A stretch of DNA of 64,000 nucleotides from Oligoflexia bacterium (GTDB taxonomy: Bacteria > Bdellovibrionota > UBA1018). The DNA is taken from contig JACMQW010000098.1 of assembly GCA_014376785.1 (NCBI GenBank), positions 1-64,000 of the forward strand, given 5' to 3'. This document shows positions 15,866-25,123 of this stretch, piece by piece (positions within the stretch are counted from its first letter, which is position 1; each line of letters opens with the position of its first letter). The translations under genes and the position numbers were made by a program. The notes below the pieces were generated by a model, which ran no database searches, was not told where the DNA came from, and was given only the letters and a program-made list of their open reading frames with translations.

Positions 15866-16962
15866 CAACGGTTTCTTCTCTTTCACTCCCCACAAACCTG
15901 CGCATCCTCATTTCCGGGGGCACCGGATTTCTGGGAAGCGCCCTGGTACCCGCACTGAAGCCCTACGCATCGACGATCGATTGCATCTCAAGAACAAACC
16001 CCAAATGTATTTCCGGAGATTTGGCGGAGTGGGACGGAAAAATGGACCCTCGCTCTCTCCGAGGGAAATACGACCTCTTTATTCACCTCGCTGGACTCTA
16101 CAACCTTCGGGCAAGTCCGACAGAACTGCTCCGCCAGAATGTCGGAGCCACGCACAACGCACTCGTGGTCGCTCAGAAAGCAGAAATTCCTCATTTTGTG
16201 CACGCAAGCACGGTTGCCGTCACGATCGGTGAACAAGGACTCGGGAATGAACGCGACATGCGCAGAGTCGGGATGAATTCACGCGATCCCCTCGTTTATC
16301 CCGACATGCTGGACACCTCGCGCGAGTTTCCGGATTTCTACGCGAAAACGAAAGCCCATGCAGAACACCTCGTGAAGAATTGGTCGACCGGGAGCTTCGT
16401 TTCACAATTGAACCTGCGTTTCGGCATTTTAGTGGGTGACACCTTCAGTGGTCGAATTGAACGGATCGACGGCCCCTATCATAGCGCCGAATTTCTTACT
16501 CGAGCGAAAGGATTTTTTGAACGGTACCGCGGTCCCGTAATCCTTCCCGGCAATTCCCGAAAAACGATCCCGATCGTTCCCGTCGATATCGCAGCAAAAG
16601 CGGCTGCAAAACTGATCGGAATTTCACGGGCGCTCGACTGGCAAGGCTACAAGTCTCTGCACGTGGCTCCGGGAACCGACCGAGCATTAGGGACTCGCGA
16701 GATGTACGAAAGCGCAGTCGCTCACCTGGGTTATCAGAATCGAGAGATTAAAATTTTAGAGAATTTGCCAAAAATACTCGTAAAATACCTGGGCGAATGG
16801 ATCGGACAGATTCCCAGGCAGGAAGTGGAATACATCCTATCCTTTCCTCGTTTAGACGTCACCGAGACCGAACTGCTCTTAGGCAAAGATTGGTGTCCGG
16901 AATTTAAATCTTACGCTCCCCAGTTTTGGAAAGGTTACGATGAGTACATTTCGAATCGCTAA
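15862..16962 (+). CDS. Extended SDR / NAD-dependent epimerase-reductase
   Basis: A 366-residue extended short-chain dehydrogenase. The Rossmann motif ISGGTGFLGSAL is near residue 16, FIHLAGLYN near 70, a serine in VHASTVAV and the catalytic YAKTKAHAEH near 160. I use the ATG at 15862 (four-base overlap with the kinase gene); the track start is a GTG-type codon inside that gene. It resembles fatty acyl or thioester reductases and OleD-type reductases rather than nucleotide-sugar epimerases, but this is a judgement from overall feel. Its 3' end overlaps the acyl-ACP-reductase-like gene by 23 bases, so the two are likely made together. Confidence 0.8.
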   Translation: MTTVSSLSLPTNLRILISGGTGFLGSALVPALKPYASTIDCISRTNPKCISGDLAEWDGKMDPRSLRGKYDLFIHLAGLYNLRASPTELLRQNVGATHNALVVAQKAEIPHFVHASTVAVTIGEQGLGNERDMRRVGMNSRDPLVYPDMLDTSREFPDFYAKTKAHAEHLVKNWSTGSFVSQLNLRFGILVGDTFSGRIERIDGPYHSAEFLTRAKGFFERYRGPVILPGNSRKTIPIVPVDIAAKAAAKLIGISRALDWQGYKSLHVAPGTDRALGTREMYESAVAHLGYQNREIKILENLPKILVKYLGEWIGQIPRQEVEYILSFPRLDVTETELLLGKDWCPEFKSYAPQFWKGYDEYISNR

Positions 16963-19072
16963 CTTAGCCTTTGGGAAGTCCACTCTCGATAGCGCCTATG
17001 AGTTCGATTACGGTGGTCATCATTTCGAGGTTCAGCGGTATGGCACGCATTTTTCAATTCCGTACCTAAAAGACCTCATGCGTTCGCTTCGAACCACGGT
17101 CGACGCGATTGCCCTGTCTGACCTCCCTCCTCCCATGCACCTCGGGAAAAAAAGTTACATCCATCGCCAGGTTTTAGATGTCATGGCGACCCCGCTCTCC
17201 ATTCCCCTCTGCGACGGCTACCAAATTCGCGAGATCGCCACCGTGGATTCCATCGCGCGTTACATCGCAGACGGTACGCTCGATCCGGAAGATGGAATTT
17301 TCTTTCCCATTGGTCTATTGAACTTGGAGATCATCGTATATCTGCGTGAGAAATACGGCGAATCCATCCGACTGGGTGATGCCTTTTCCGTACTGGGAAT
17401 ACCAAAGCTCCTTACCCCGTCCGACGACCTCGTACTACCCGCCCAAGCGCTCATGAATTTGGTGAATCTACGAGACATCGAAAAGCAAACTCCCATGGCA
17501 AGCAGCGGATGGAAGCGCATGGTTCGGGAACGAATGGCGGGAAGCTTGTCCGGAATCAAGTCCGTCGTATCGGATGTCGGTGTGCTCGCCTTATTTGGAA
17601 AAGACGTCAGTTTCATTCGGGGAAAAGACGTCTACCTCACGAGCTCAAACCCAGCGATGGAGAAGTTTTTAAATCAGCACGAACCCTCTACCATCCGAAA
17701 CCTTTTCCCGGAGAATTTTCGACTCTCTCCTTTTATTAACTACTCCGTTTTAGACGCAGCCCTTCGACTAGCCCATGGAAAAACCGCAGCGCTTTCGATT
17801 GAAGAGTGGCAGGAAATGCTGGCAACCGAACCGATGGAAAAAGACAATCGACGTCGCTACGTCGTCCTGTCTTCGCCCTCTCTCCAAACCCGACTTCAAA
17901 ATGGGGCCCATCAAGTTCTTCGTCGAACACGGGCTAAGGCAACGCCTGACTTCGCATTCGTCGTCCACCCCCTCTCTCGGGAAGATATTTTCCGGGTACC
18001 GGGGCTACGAGGTCTTCGAAATCTTCCGGAAAATTACGGGAAACCGATTGAAAAGCTGATTTCGAAAGCCCCAGGATTCGTTTACGGGCACATTCGCCAA
18101 ATCGTGAGCGAAAAAAATAACCGGGAAGTGAATGGAATTATTTACTCCCTGCCGTCGACTCCTCGCCTGATGAAAGAAGAAGATCCAGACGTCACTTACC
18201 GAAAAGTCGAGAGACTTTGCCACCTCGCAGCCGAATCCGGCGCGAAGATCATCGGTTTGGGCGCTTACACGAAAGTCGTGGGCGATTCGGGCGAGACGAT
18301 CAACCGAAATAGTCCCATACCGGTCACGACGGGAAACAGCCTCTCTGCTTCCGCAACGCTTTGGGCGGTTCACGATGCGGTTCAGAAAATGGGCATTCTG
18401 AAAATGGATCAAGCCACCGGGCTAGTGGACGGAACCGCGATGGTCATCGGCGCAACCGGATCCATCGGCAAGGTTTCCGCAAAATTGCTCAGTCTTGCCT
18501 TCAAGAAAGTCATTTTAGTCGCACCCCGTTTAAATCGCCTGGAAGAACTCGCCAGGGACGTGAGGGCAACATCGCCGGGCTGTGAAGTGCTCGTCACCAC
18601 CGATGCCAATGAACTCGCTGGACACGCGGACGTCCTCGTCACGGCAACTTCTGCTTTCGACCAAAAGATCGTGGACGTGATGCGACTGAAGCCAGGTTGC
18701 GTGGTCTGTGACTGTTCGCGCCCTCTGGACTTTACCGAAGAAGACGCCCGCAAGCGCCCCGATGTGTTAATCATCGAATCGGGAGAAGTCGTACTTCCCG
18801 GCCCGGTAAAACTCAGTTGTGATTTAGGCCTTCCCGATAATTCGGTTTACGCCTGCCTCGGTGAAACGGCAATCCTTGCCATGGAAGGCCTTTATGAACC
18901 GTTCACCATCGGGCGAGACATCGATTGGTTGAAAGTGAAAAAAATCTACCGTCTCGCAACCGAGCACGGAGTGAAGCTCGCGACGATTCGCGGCCATGCC
19001 GGATTTGTGAGTGAAAAAGAAATTTCGATCGTCCGAGCACTTGCCCTGAAAGGGCTTAGCCTTCCTCGCTAA
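16940..19072 (+). CDS. Two-part protein with C-terminal acyl-ACP reductase (AAR-like) domain
   Basis: A 710-residue protein. From about residue 400 it matches the layout of cyanobacterial fatty acyl-ACP reductase: IIGLGAYTKVVG, PVTTGNSLSASATLWAV, the NADPH fold MVIGATGSIGKVSAKLL, and SVYACLGETAILAMEG, where the cysteine (about 639) aligns with the acyl-thioester cysteine of AAR. The expected reaction is NADPH reduction of acyl-ACP or acyl-CoA to a fatty aldehyde. The first 350 residues are not part of cyanobacterial AAR (about 340 aa in total) and I do not recognise them; FEVQRYGTHFSIPYLKDLM suggests a folded soluble domain. No aldehyde-deformylating oxygenase is nearby. It ends in a four-base convergent overlap with terC. 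Confidence 0.8.
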   Translation: MSTFRIANLAFGKSTLDSAYEFDYGGHHFEVQRYGTHFSIPYLKDLMRSLRTTVDAIALSDLPPPMHLGKKSYIHRQVLDVMATPLSIPLCDGYQIREIATVDSIARYIADGTLDPEDGIFFPIGLLNLEIIVYLREKYGESIRLGDAFSVLGIPKLLTPSDDLVLPAQALMNLVNLRDIEKQTPMASSGWKRMVRERMAGSLSGIKSVVSDVGVLALFGKDVSFIRGKDVYLTSSNPAMEKFLNQHEPSTIRNLFPENFRLSPFINYSVLDAALRLAHGKTAALSIEEWQEMLATEPMEKDNRRRYVVLSSPSLQTRLQNGAHQVLRRTRAKATPDFAFVVHPLSREDIFRVPGLRGLRNLPENYGKPIEKLISKAPGFVYGHIRQIVSEKNNREVNGIIYSLPSTPRLMKEEDPDVTYRKVERLCHLAAESGAKIIGLGAYTKVVGDSGETINRNSPIPVTTGNSLSASATLWAVHDAVQKMGILKMDQATGLVDGTAMVIGATGSIGKVSAKLLSLAFKKVILVAPRLNRLEELARDVRATSPGCEVLVTTDANELAGHADVLVTATSAFDQKIVDVMRLKPGCVVCDCSRPLDFTEEDARKRPDVLIIESGEVVLPGPVKLSCDLGLPDNSVYACLGETAILAMEGLYEPFTIGRDIDWLKVKKIYRLATEHGVKLATIRGHAGFVSEKEISIVRALALKGLSLPR

Positions 19073-19782
19073 ACTTTCCGTTTCGATTGGTAGCGCTGGT
19101 TTAAAAACTCAACAAACGCTGAAAACGCCATCGAGAAATAGATCGTGCCTTTCGGAATGTGGCTACCCAAGCCTTCGCCAATCAACGAACAGCCAATCAA
19201 AATCAAAAAACTGAGGGCGAGCATTTTGATCGTAGGTCTAGCGTCCACAAAGTCCGAGATGCGCCGAGCAGAAAGAACCATCACTCCCGTCGAACATATC
19301 ACCGCGGCAATCATGACAACTAAATCATCCACCATTCCGACTGCGGTGATCACCGAGTCGAGTGAAAAAACAATGTCGAGAATAAGAATCTGCGCGATGA
19401 CCGCGGCGAAACTCGCTTTTTTTCTTTTTAAGGAAACCTCTTCAGATTCCCCTTCGATTTTCGCGTGGATTTCGAAGGTACTTTTCCCAAGCAGAAATAA
19501 TCCCCCTACCATGAGAATTAAATCGCGCCCTGAAAAGGACCGAGAAGCGATCTGAAAAAGAGGAGCCGTCAGACCTGCCAACCAGGAAAGCGATAAAAGC
19601 AGAAGAACCCTAGTAATCACGGCGAGGCTTAAACCCGTGACTCGCGCTCGGTTTTGCTGATCGGCGGGCAACCGAGCAGAAATGATCGAAATAAAAATGA
19701 CGTTATCGATGCCCAGCACAAGCTCCAGCACAAAAAGAGTGAGAAAGGCCACTGCGGAAGCTGGAGTAAAAAATGACGACAT
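19069..19782 (-). CDS. TerC-family integral membrane protein
   Basis: A 237-residue inner-membrane protein with about seven hydrophobic segments and the two conserved acidic intramembrane motifs of TerC proteins, LELVLGIDNVIF near residue 18 and ILDIVFSLDSVITAVG near 130. A charged cytosolic loop (EGESEEVSLKRKK) separates the halves. Members export Mn2+ or support metal loading of secreted proteins; the tellurite-resistance name is historical. The start abuts the stop of the homogentisate dioxygenase gene with no gap, so the two are probably cotranscribed, without an obvious metabolic link. Confidence 0.9.
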   Translation of the reverse strand: MSSFFTPASAVAFLTLFVLELVLGIDNVIFISIISARLPADQQNRARVTGLSLAVITRVLLLLSLSWLAGLTAPLFQIASRSFSGRDLILMVGGLFLLGKSTFEIHAKIEGESEEVSLKRKKASFAAVIAQILILDIVFSLDSVITAVGMVDDLVVMIAAVICSTGVMVLSARRISDFVDARPTIKMLALSFLILIGCSLIGEGLGSHIPKGTIYFSMAFSAFVEFLNQRYQSKRKV

Positions 19783-21126
19783 CTATGGATTCCCCGGGAT
19801 AAAAGTCCGCCAGTGAGAAAGGTAATCTCTCTGGAGAAATGCTTCTTTTTTCGCAAAATCAGTCACTAAAAGTGGGGCGCGGGATTCAAACATGAAGGCC
19901 AGCGTGTCTTCGAGCTTTACCGGAGTGAGCTCTGAAACGGACGCTTTTCGATGACTCTCGCTATCGGGACCATGGGCCGAATAGAAATTATGCAGACTGC
20001 CACCTCCAGGAACAAATCCTCCTGCTGTTTTTGCATCGTAAACACCCCGAATAAGACCCATGTATTCGCTCATGCAGTTTCGGTGAAAATAGGGTGGCCG
20101 AAACGTATTTTCCGCGACCATCCACCGAGGAGGAAAAATAACAAAATCCACGTTTGCCACTCCCGGAGTTTCGCTTGGCGAAGTGAGCACCGTAAAAATG
20201 GATGGATCGAGGTGGTCAAAACTGACCGTATTCACTGTGTTGAATTTAGCTAAGTCGTATTTGTAAGGAACGTAATTCCCATGCCAAGCCACCACATCAA
20301 ACGGAGAATGCTCGATCTTCGCACCCCAAAGCTCGCCGCCGAATTTCGCGATGAGCTCAAAGTCTCCCGCTTTGTTTTCATATTCGGCGACCGGAGTGAG
20401 AAAGTGACGGGAATGGGCGAGCCCATTCGCGCCGATCGGGCCGAGCTCCGGAAGTCGGAAGGGCTGACCAAAGTTTTCTGCAATGTAGCCTCGGCAACTC
20501 AAGCCATCTGTTTCAAATGGGTTGATTTGGAATTTCATTCCGCGCGGGATCACGCAGATTTCTCCGGGCGAGACATCTAGCGAACCTAGCTCGGTTCGCA
20601 CTTCCAACGCGCCTTGCTCGGGCACGAACAAAAAATCCGAATCCGCATTCATAAAAAAACGATCGACCATCAGTGTGCCAAAACAATAAAGGTGGATATG
20701 CAGCCCCCTTTGCTCACGAACTGCGGAAAGTGCAGGCCCGGTGCCCGCTAGGGTTCGAATACTGGTGACAAAATCAGTGGCTGACACAGACGCGGACTCC
20801 GCATCTTCCGGATAAGAATTCCATCGCATTTGATTCGGATCGAGGTGCTTCGGATTGAAAAATGTGGTTTGGGTGAGTTCGCGAAGAGGTGCAAAAGGCC
20901 CATGCATGACCGAAGGCCTTAAGCGGTAAAGCCAGCTGGACAGGTTTTGAGCGCGCGGCACCGTGAATGCGGAGCCGCTCAGCTGCTCTGCATAAAGCCC
21001 AAAAAGCGGCTTTTGGGGGGAGTTTTGATCCCGGGGCAGCGCCCCCTCTTTTGCTTCAGTGGAAAAGTGATTACCGAAACCAGAAAGGTATTTCGAAGGT
21101 GAACGCGCTTTATTTTGATTCCGCAT
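19783..21126 (-). CDS. hmgA: Homogentisate 1,2-dioxygenase
   Basis: A 447-residue Fe(II) ring-cleavage dioxygenase converting homogentisate to maleylacetoacetate in tyrosine and phenylalanine breakdown. Family landmarks include YLSGFGNHFSTEA at the N-terminus, GLYAEQLSGSAFTVPR near residue 45, and the metal-site segment YFHRNCMSEYMGLIRG near 345, with a further ligand-bearing region after it. The length matches the family. The next pathway enzymes (maleylacetoacetate isomerase, fumarylacetoacetase) are not in the window. It shares a 120-base divergent promoter region with the CxxCH protein at 21249. Confidence 0.95.
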   Translation of the reverse strand: MRNQNKARSPSKYLSGFGNHFSTEAKEGALPRDQNSPQKPLFGLYAEQLSGSAFTVPRAQNLSSWLYRLRPSVMHGPFAPLRELTQTTFFNPKHLDPNQMRWNSYPEDAESASVSATDFVTSIRTLAGTGPALSAVREQRGLHIHLYCFGTLMVDRFFMNADSDFLFVPEQGALEVRTELGSLDVSPGEICVIPRGMKFQINPFETDGLSCRGYIAENFGQPFRLPELGPIGANGLAHSRHFLTPVAEYENKAGDFELIAKFGGELWGAKIEHSPFDVVAWHGNYVPYKYDLAKFNTVNTVSFDHLDPSIFTVLTSPSETPGVANVDFVIFPPRWMVAENTFRPPYFHRNCMSEYMGLIRGVYDAKTAGGFVPGGGSLHNFYSAHGPDSESHRKASVSELTPVKLEDTLAFMFESRAPLLVTDFAKKEAFLQRDYLSHWRTFIPGNP

Positions 21127-21248
21127 TCGCCGAGCCTAACCGCGCAAACCGATAGAATGCAACGCGACTTTAGAGCGAGCGCGTCAGGGAGATGAATAAA
21201 AATCAATATGAGACTCGATCTTGATTTCGTATTTCTCGTTAATGAGAC

Positions 21249-22511
21249 ATGGTCTCGATTATGAATTCACGTTTTGCTTACTCGATTCTGGTCCTCACAC
21301 TCATCCTCTCGGCAAATCTCCGCGCTGAGGAAGGAAACTCAAATTCAAATGCATTTCACTGGGGACTGAACGACGTCTCATTCCTTTTTCCGATTCAAGA
21401 CCATAACGTGACGACCGAACTTCCGAGCGTGGCCACCAGCGGGGCCTTCGGCCCCCTCCTTCCCTTTTCGGTGATTCAGCAAATCGGCCGGCTTCAATCC
21501 TTTGAAGATCCGAAGAAATCTTATTCAGACCTCCGAATGGTTGCCGCTCGTATCGATCCTTGTTTTCCCGCGCCCGAGAACCCGTCCATTTGTCGCGCGC
21601 AAGTCAGACTCGTCTGGCAGCCTGTGCAAATCGTTCGAGGTCGCGCCGTCGGAGCGGACGCTGCGATTCACACGTTTTATAACCTTCCGGCTACGGACTT
21701 CCGCGCACTCACCGACGAACTGAAAATGCTTCGCATGTCCTTTGATTCTGCGGCAGCCAAGTCCTCAGAATCCGCGGTTTCGAATCGAGACCTTCCACTG
21801 AGTGTGCATCCGATCATTCGCCGCGAAGGCCTGAGCGGACCCTATTTCCAAGGATTTAAGCGGGCGATCTTAAAACGAATCGGTCGCGACCGTCTTTCGA
21901 GGGCAACTTTCGTCAAATTGTCTTCTGGATTTTTCCTCTGGGACTTTGGCGGCTTCGATGTGATCGGGGGTCGCTTGGTTCCGATGGTGATTCCTCGTAC
22001 CGGAAGAAAGCGGCAGATGTTCACAAACAATGTCATGCCGGGAGAAACGGAATTTGTGGAAAGCGGAATTGCACCATCCCCACTGAAATCAGAAGCTAAC
22101 GTGAACTTCATCACCTCTGAATCCTCTCGCATTCGACAAAAAGATGCCGAACCGCTGATTATTCAAAACGTGATCGATGCCGCAGCGATGGAAAATCCGA
22201 GAAAATTTAAGACTGCAGAGCTCGATTGTGTCAGTTGCCACATTGCTCAGGCAGCCCGTCTTTTCGCGGTGGGCGAATTCCGCGAAATGAATCTGGGTGC
22301 TCAAACCGCTAAAACCACCTACCGGTCCAAAACTCAGTCGCTCAAAGTCTCGAGTCGCGTCGGTCACATCACGGGCAATCTCCGAAGCTTCGGTTATTTT
22401 TACGGAGATCCGGCAATTAGCGCACGAGTGATTCACGAAAGCGCGGAAGTTGCGGACGCCTTAAATTCGGGTTCTGCTTTTAACCGCCCGCGAATTTCAC
22501 GCGAAAGATAG
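21249..22511 (+). CDS. Exported protein with one c-type heme motif
   Basis: A 420-residue protein with a signal peptide (MNSRFAYSILVLTLILSANLRA) and a single CxxCH site in LDCVSCHIAQAARLF near residue 330, so it is probably a periplasmic or lipoprotein-like cytochrome. The rest is unrecognised. Translation may begin at the ATG at 21249 or the in-frame ATG at 21261, which fits the signal peptide better. The 3' end overlaps the convergent sorbosone-dehydrogenase-like gene by 32 bases. A c-type heme protein beside a PQQ-type dehydrogenase suggests electron acceptance from it, but the strands are opposite and this is inference. Confidence 0.75.
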   Translation: MVSIMNSRFAYSILVLTLILSANLRAEEGNSNSNAFHWGLNDVSFLFPIQDHNVTTELPSVATSGAFGPLLPFSVIQQIGRLQSFEDPKKSYSDLRMVAARIDPCFPAPENPSICRAQVRLVWQPVQIVRGRAVGADAAIHTFYNLPATDFRALTDELKMLRMSFDSAAAKSSESAVSNRDLPLSVHPIIRREGLSGPYFQGFKRAILKRIGRDRLSRATFVKLSSGFFLWDFGGFDVIGGRLVPMVIPRTGRKRQMFTNNVMPGETEFVESGIAPSPLKSEANVNFITSESSRIRQKDAEPLIIQNVIDAAAMENPRKFKTAELDCVSCHIAQAARLFAVGEFREMNLGAQTAKTTYRSKTQSLKVSSRVGHITGNLRSFGYFYGDPAISARVIHESAEVADALNSGSAFNRPRISRER

Positions 22512-23624
22512 ACCCGGATTGGCCATCTGAAACGAGCAAACTTCCAGACGGTTCAAACAAAACATCTGCGGGACGTCCCCAAGATTTCTCGTCTTGCACA
22601 AACCCATCGAGGAAGGTTTCGTACGTCACGGCCTTGTCTCCATTGAGAGTCACAAAACTCACCCGATACCCGCTTTTTTTGCTCGGTTCCAAGAACCATG
22701 TTCGGCGATAAAAACCCCGTTTTGGTAAGTGGCAGGGAAAGACTTGCTCGTGCTGAATCGCATTCCAAGAGCCGCGGCGTGCGCGCTCAAGCTTTGGACA
22801 GGAGGGACCAACTCCGAACATTTCTTTTCACCGCCAAATTCCGGATCCGGGATCGACCCCGCATGGCAAAATGGAAATCCGAAATCCATTCCGACTTTCG
22901 AGAGTCGATTTAATTCATCCGGCGGGGTGTCGTCGCCTAACCAATCCCGACCATTTTCAGTGAACCAAAGTTCCTTGGTTTTAGGATTCCAATCAAAACC
23001 GACGGTATTTCGAATTCCGTGAGCAATCGTCTCCATTTCGCTTCCGTCCGCGTTCATGCGCCGAATACTCGCATATCCATCTTTATCTTCGTTGCAGAGA
23101 TTGCAGGGAGCTCCCACCGGAGCGTAAAGTTTTCCATCCGGTCCGAAAGCGATAAACTTCCATCCGTGGTGTTCTTTTTTCGGGAGCTGATCAGTGACTA
23201 AAATCGGTGGAAGCGGACTTGCGAGGTGGGAATCGGTTTTTCCAAACTTTATAATTTTAGAAACCGTGGCAACATAAAGGTCCCCGTCATGAAGCGCAAT
23301 CCCGCTCGGCATCTCCAAATTTCGGGCGATCGTGTAAACTTTTTTTGGATTTTTTAAATCGAGGGCCGACACAACTCCCGCTTCTTTCGAAGCGACATAA
23401 AGAATGCCCGCAGCTGAAAGGGCCATCTCCCGAGCATTCGGCACTCGCGCCACCAATTCCACTTGAAACCCTTTGGGAGCCTTCAGAAGTCCTGTCGATA
23501 CGGGAGGCGGAGAGTCAGGAGCCGGATCTGGCTTAGGCGCTGCATTTACCGAAAGGATGAAAGAGAAGCTGAGAAAGAGGGGCATTACCAGAAGCGGGCA
23601 CCGTGAGGAGTGAACTTGAATCAT
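22480..23624 (-). pseudogene. Sorbosone-dehydrogenase-like beta-propeller, frameshifted at an A7 run
   Basis: Two ORFs (22659-23624 and 22480-22821) are one gene. The first encodes a signal peptide and most of a PQQ-dependent sugar dehydrogenase-like propeller (WKFIAFGPDGKLYAPVGAP, IRNTVGFDWNPKTKELWFTE, GVFIAEHGSWNR) and then ends at GIG. The second resumes with SKKSGYRVSFVTLNG and ends DGQSGSIFRVKF. The join is a run of seven A on the coding strand (22674-22680); one more A restores a protein of about 381 residues. The codons there read GCA AAA AAA, a classic -1 slippery site, so programmed slippage, a real indel or a homopolymer error are all possible. If functional it would oxidise sugars or aldehydes in the periplasm. 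Confidence 0.75.
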
Positions 23625-23683
23625 TCGACCATTTTAAGGACCGGCGAATGAATGCCCACTTAAAAATCTTTCATTCTTGATGA

Positions 23684-24403
23684 TTACTTCAGACGAAAAA
23701 CGACGGCCACGGTCGCGGTCACGCGCGATAATCCTGCCTCTAAAACAGGTGCACTTCGCTCAGCGCGGTCGGAACCGAGAGTCTTCATCATCATCGGATG
23801 GGGCTCATCTGCAGGTGGAGACGAGGAATCCGCGATCGACAGCACTTCGCCCACTTTTCCGTCCAATGCGAGGGCCATCGCTTCTGCTTGCACCCTTGCA
23901 TTTAAAACGGCTTCTTTCTGACAAGCGAGCTTTTCATCCCGGATCTTTTTTTCAGTCACATAAAAAGAAAGGGCACTCATTTCCGTAACACCTGCCCGGG
24001 TCCCGATTTCGATGACCTCACTCAGGCGTGAAACAAGTCGGGTTTCGACCTTGAGTGAAATTCGGGTGTGGAATCCTTTGGAAACCATTCTATTTTTCTC
24101 CCATTCTTTCACTTCCTCGGAAATGTATTCGCTCGTGGTGACCTCTCCCTCAGGCAGTTTAAGCGCGGTCACTTCCGAACGAATCTGTTCGTAGATTTTC
24201 GCGGCCCCTTCCCTCGCCTCACCTGAAGTTTTTTTCCGAACATCGACGGTCAGTAGAATCCTACTTCGGTCCGGTGTGGTCTCATGAGCGCATGTCCCGA
24301 GAACGGAGATTGAACGCGGCAAATCGGCCCGCGCCGAAAGCAGACAGCCGAGGAAGCCGAGAAGAGAAAAAAGAACACGGCGAGCAGTTTTTGTTTTTTT
24401 CAT
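23684..24403 (-). CDS. SIMPL (DUF541) domain periplasmic protein
   Basis: A 239-residue exported protein with a signal peptide (ending LLSARADL) and one SIMPL domain: ISVLGTCAHETTPDRSRILLTVDV at the start, a central ISLKVETRLVSRLSEVIEIG, and a C-terminal TATVAVVFRLK. SIMPL proteins such as E. coli YggE form periplasmic assemblies linked to stress protection; the biochemical role is poorly known. It directly follows the motB-like gene with no gap, so it belongs to the motA-motB-like operon. Confidence 0.85.
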   Translation of the reverse strand: MKKTKTARRVLFSLLGFLGCLLSARADLPRSISVLGTCAHETTPDRSRILLTVDVRKKTSGEAREGAAKIYEQIRSEVTALKLPEGEVTTSEYISEEVKEWEKNRMVSKGFHTRISLKVETRLVSRLSEVIEIGTRAGVTEMSALSFYVTEKKIRDEKLACQKEAVLNARVQAEAMALALDGKVGEVLSIADSSSPPADEPHPMMMKTLGSDRAERSAPVLEAGLSRVTATVAVVFRLK

Positions 24404-25123
24404 TTAGTTTCCTTCGGTTCTTAAAATGACGACTTCAATGCGACGATTCGACCCGACAATGCGGCCCAGAGTGCTCTCGAGCGGACGGTAGTGGCCAAAT
24501 CCAACCGTTTCAATTTTTTCAGGGGCCAAATCGAACTTCACCATCCAGTACTGAGCCAGAGCCGATGACCGCGCGGCGGACAACTCCCAAGTATTCCGAT
24601 AAGACGATTTTCCTCGCTGAATCGATTCCGAGTCTTCGAAATCGGCGTGGCCTTCGATGCGCAAACGCCTTCCGGATTTTAAAATGAGCTCACCTAACCG
24701 ATTCACGAAAGGTTCGGAACGACCGAAAACCTTCGCGGCTCCCGCCTGAAAGAGATCCGGAGTAGCCACCCGAACCAGAAAATCGCCGCTAGCCAAATCA
24801 AGGACCTCGACATTCGGACGGGAAGTCTCCCCAACCGAAGCGGCAAGAAAGGTTTTTGCGTCCGCGAGAATTTCTGCTTGAATCTCAGCGTTCATTTCCG
24901 CAGTCCCAGTGGATTCCGATTTACCTGAAGGCGTGTCTTTCGATGGGAGCGGTTTTGAACGTTCCTTACGCAAGGTTTCGACTTCTTCGCGGTATTTTCC
25001 GCTCTCTTTTTTTGCACTCGAGTAGAGAATCAAAAAAAGTGAAAAAAGGAGCAACATGATGATCGCAAAAGCGAGCGTCCAGCGATTATCGGGAGTAGGC
25101 GGTTGGGCAATCGGCCGACTCAT
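24404..25123 (-). CDS. MotB-like stator protein lacking the membrane aspartate
   Basis: A 239-residue inner-membrane protein: a short cytoplasmic N-terminus, one transmembrane helix (WTLAFAIIMLLLFSLFLILY, residues 14-33), a charged linker, and a C-terminal OmpA-like peptidoglycan-binding domain (LRIEGHADFEDSES, NTWELSAARSSALAQYW, SNRRIEVVIL). In MotB, PomB and relatives the helix carries the proton- or sodium-binding Asp in an [FY]AD[LM] motif; here the aligned position is Ile (FAII). The protein therefore may not conduct ions in the usual way. It overlaps the motA-like gene by four bases, so the two still form a pair. Confidence 0.8.
   Translation of the reverse strand: MSRPIAQPPTPDNRWTLAFAIIMLLLFSLFLILYSSAKKESGKYREEVETLRKERSKPLPSKDTPSGKSESTGTAEMNAEIQAEILADAKTFLAASVGETSRPNVEVLDLASGDFLVRVATPDLFQAGAAKVFGRSEPFVNRLGELILKSGRRLRIEGHADFEDSESIQRGKSSYRNTWELSAARSSALAQYWMVKFDLAPEKIETVGFGHYRPLESTLGRIVGSNRRIEVVILRTEGN

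Noticed and set aside
10359-16962. Complete ole (long-chain olefin) gene set
   Set aside because: An OleC-like ligase, hydrolase and SDR are present, but the key thiolase OleA is missing and the other genes do not fit.
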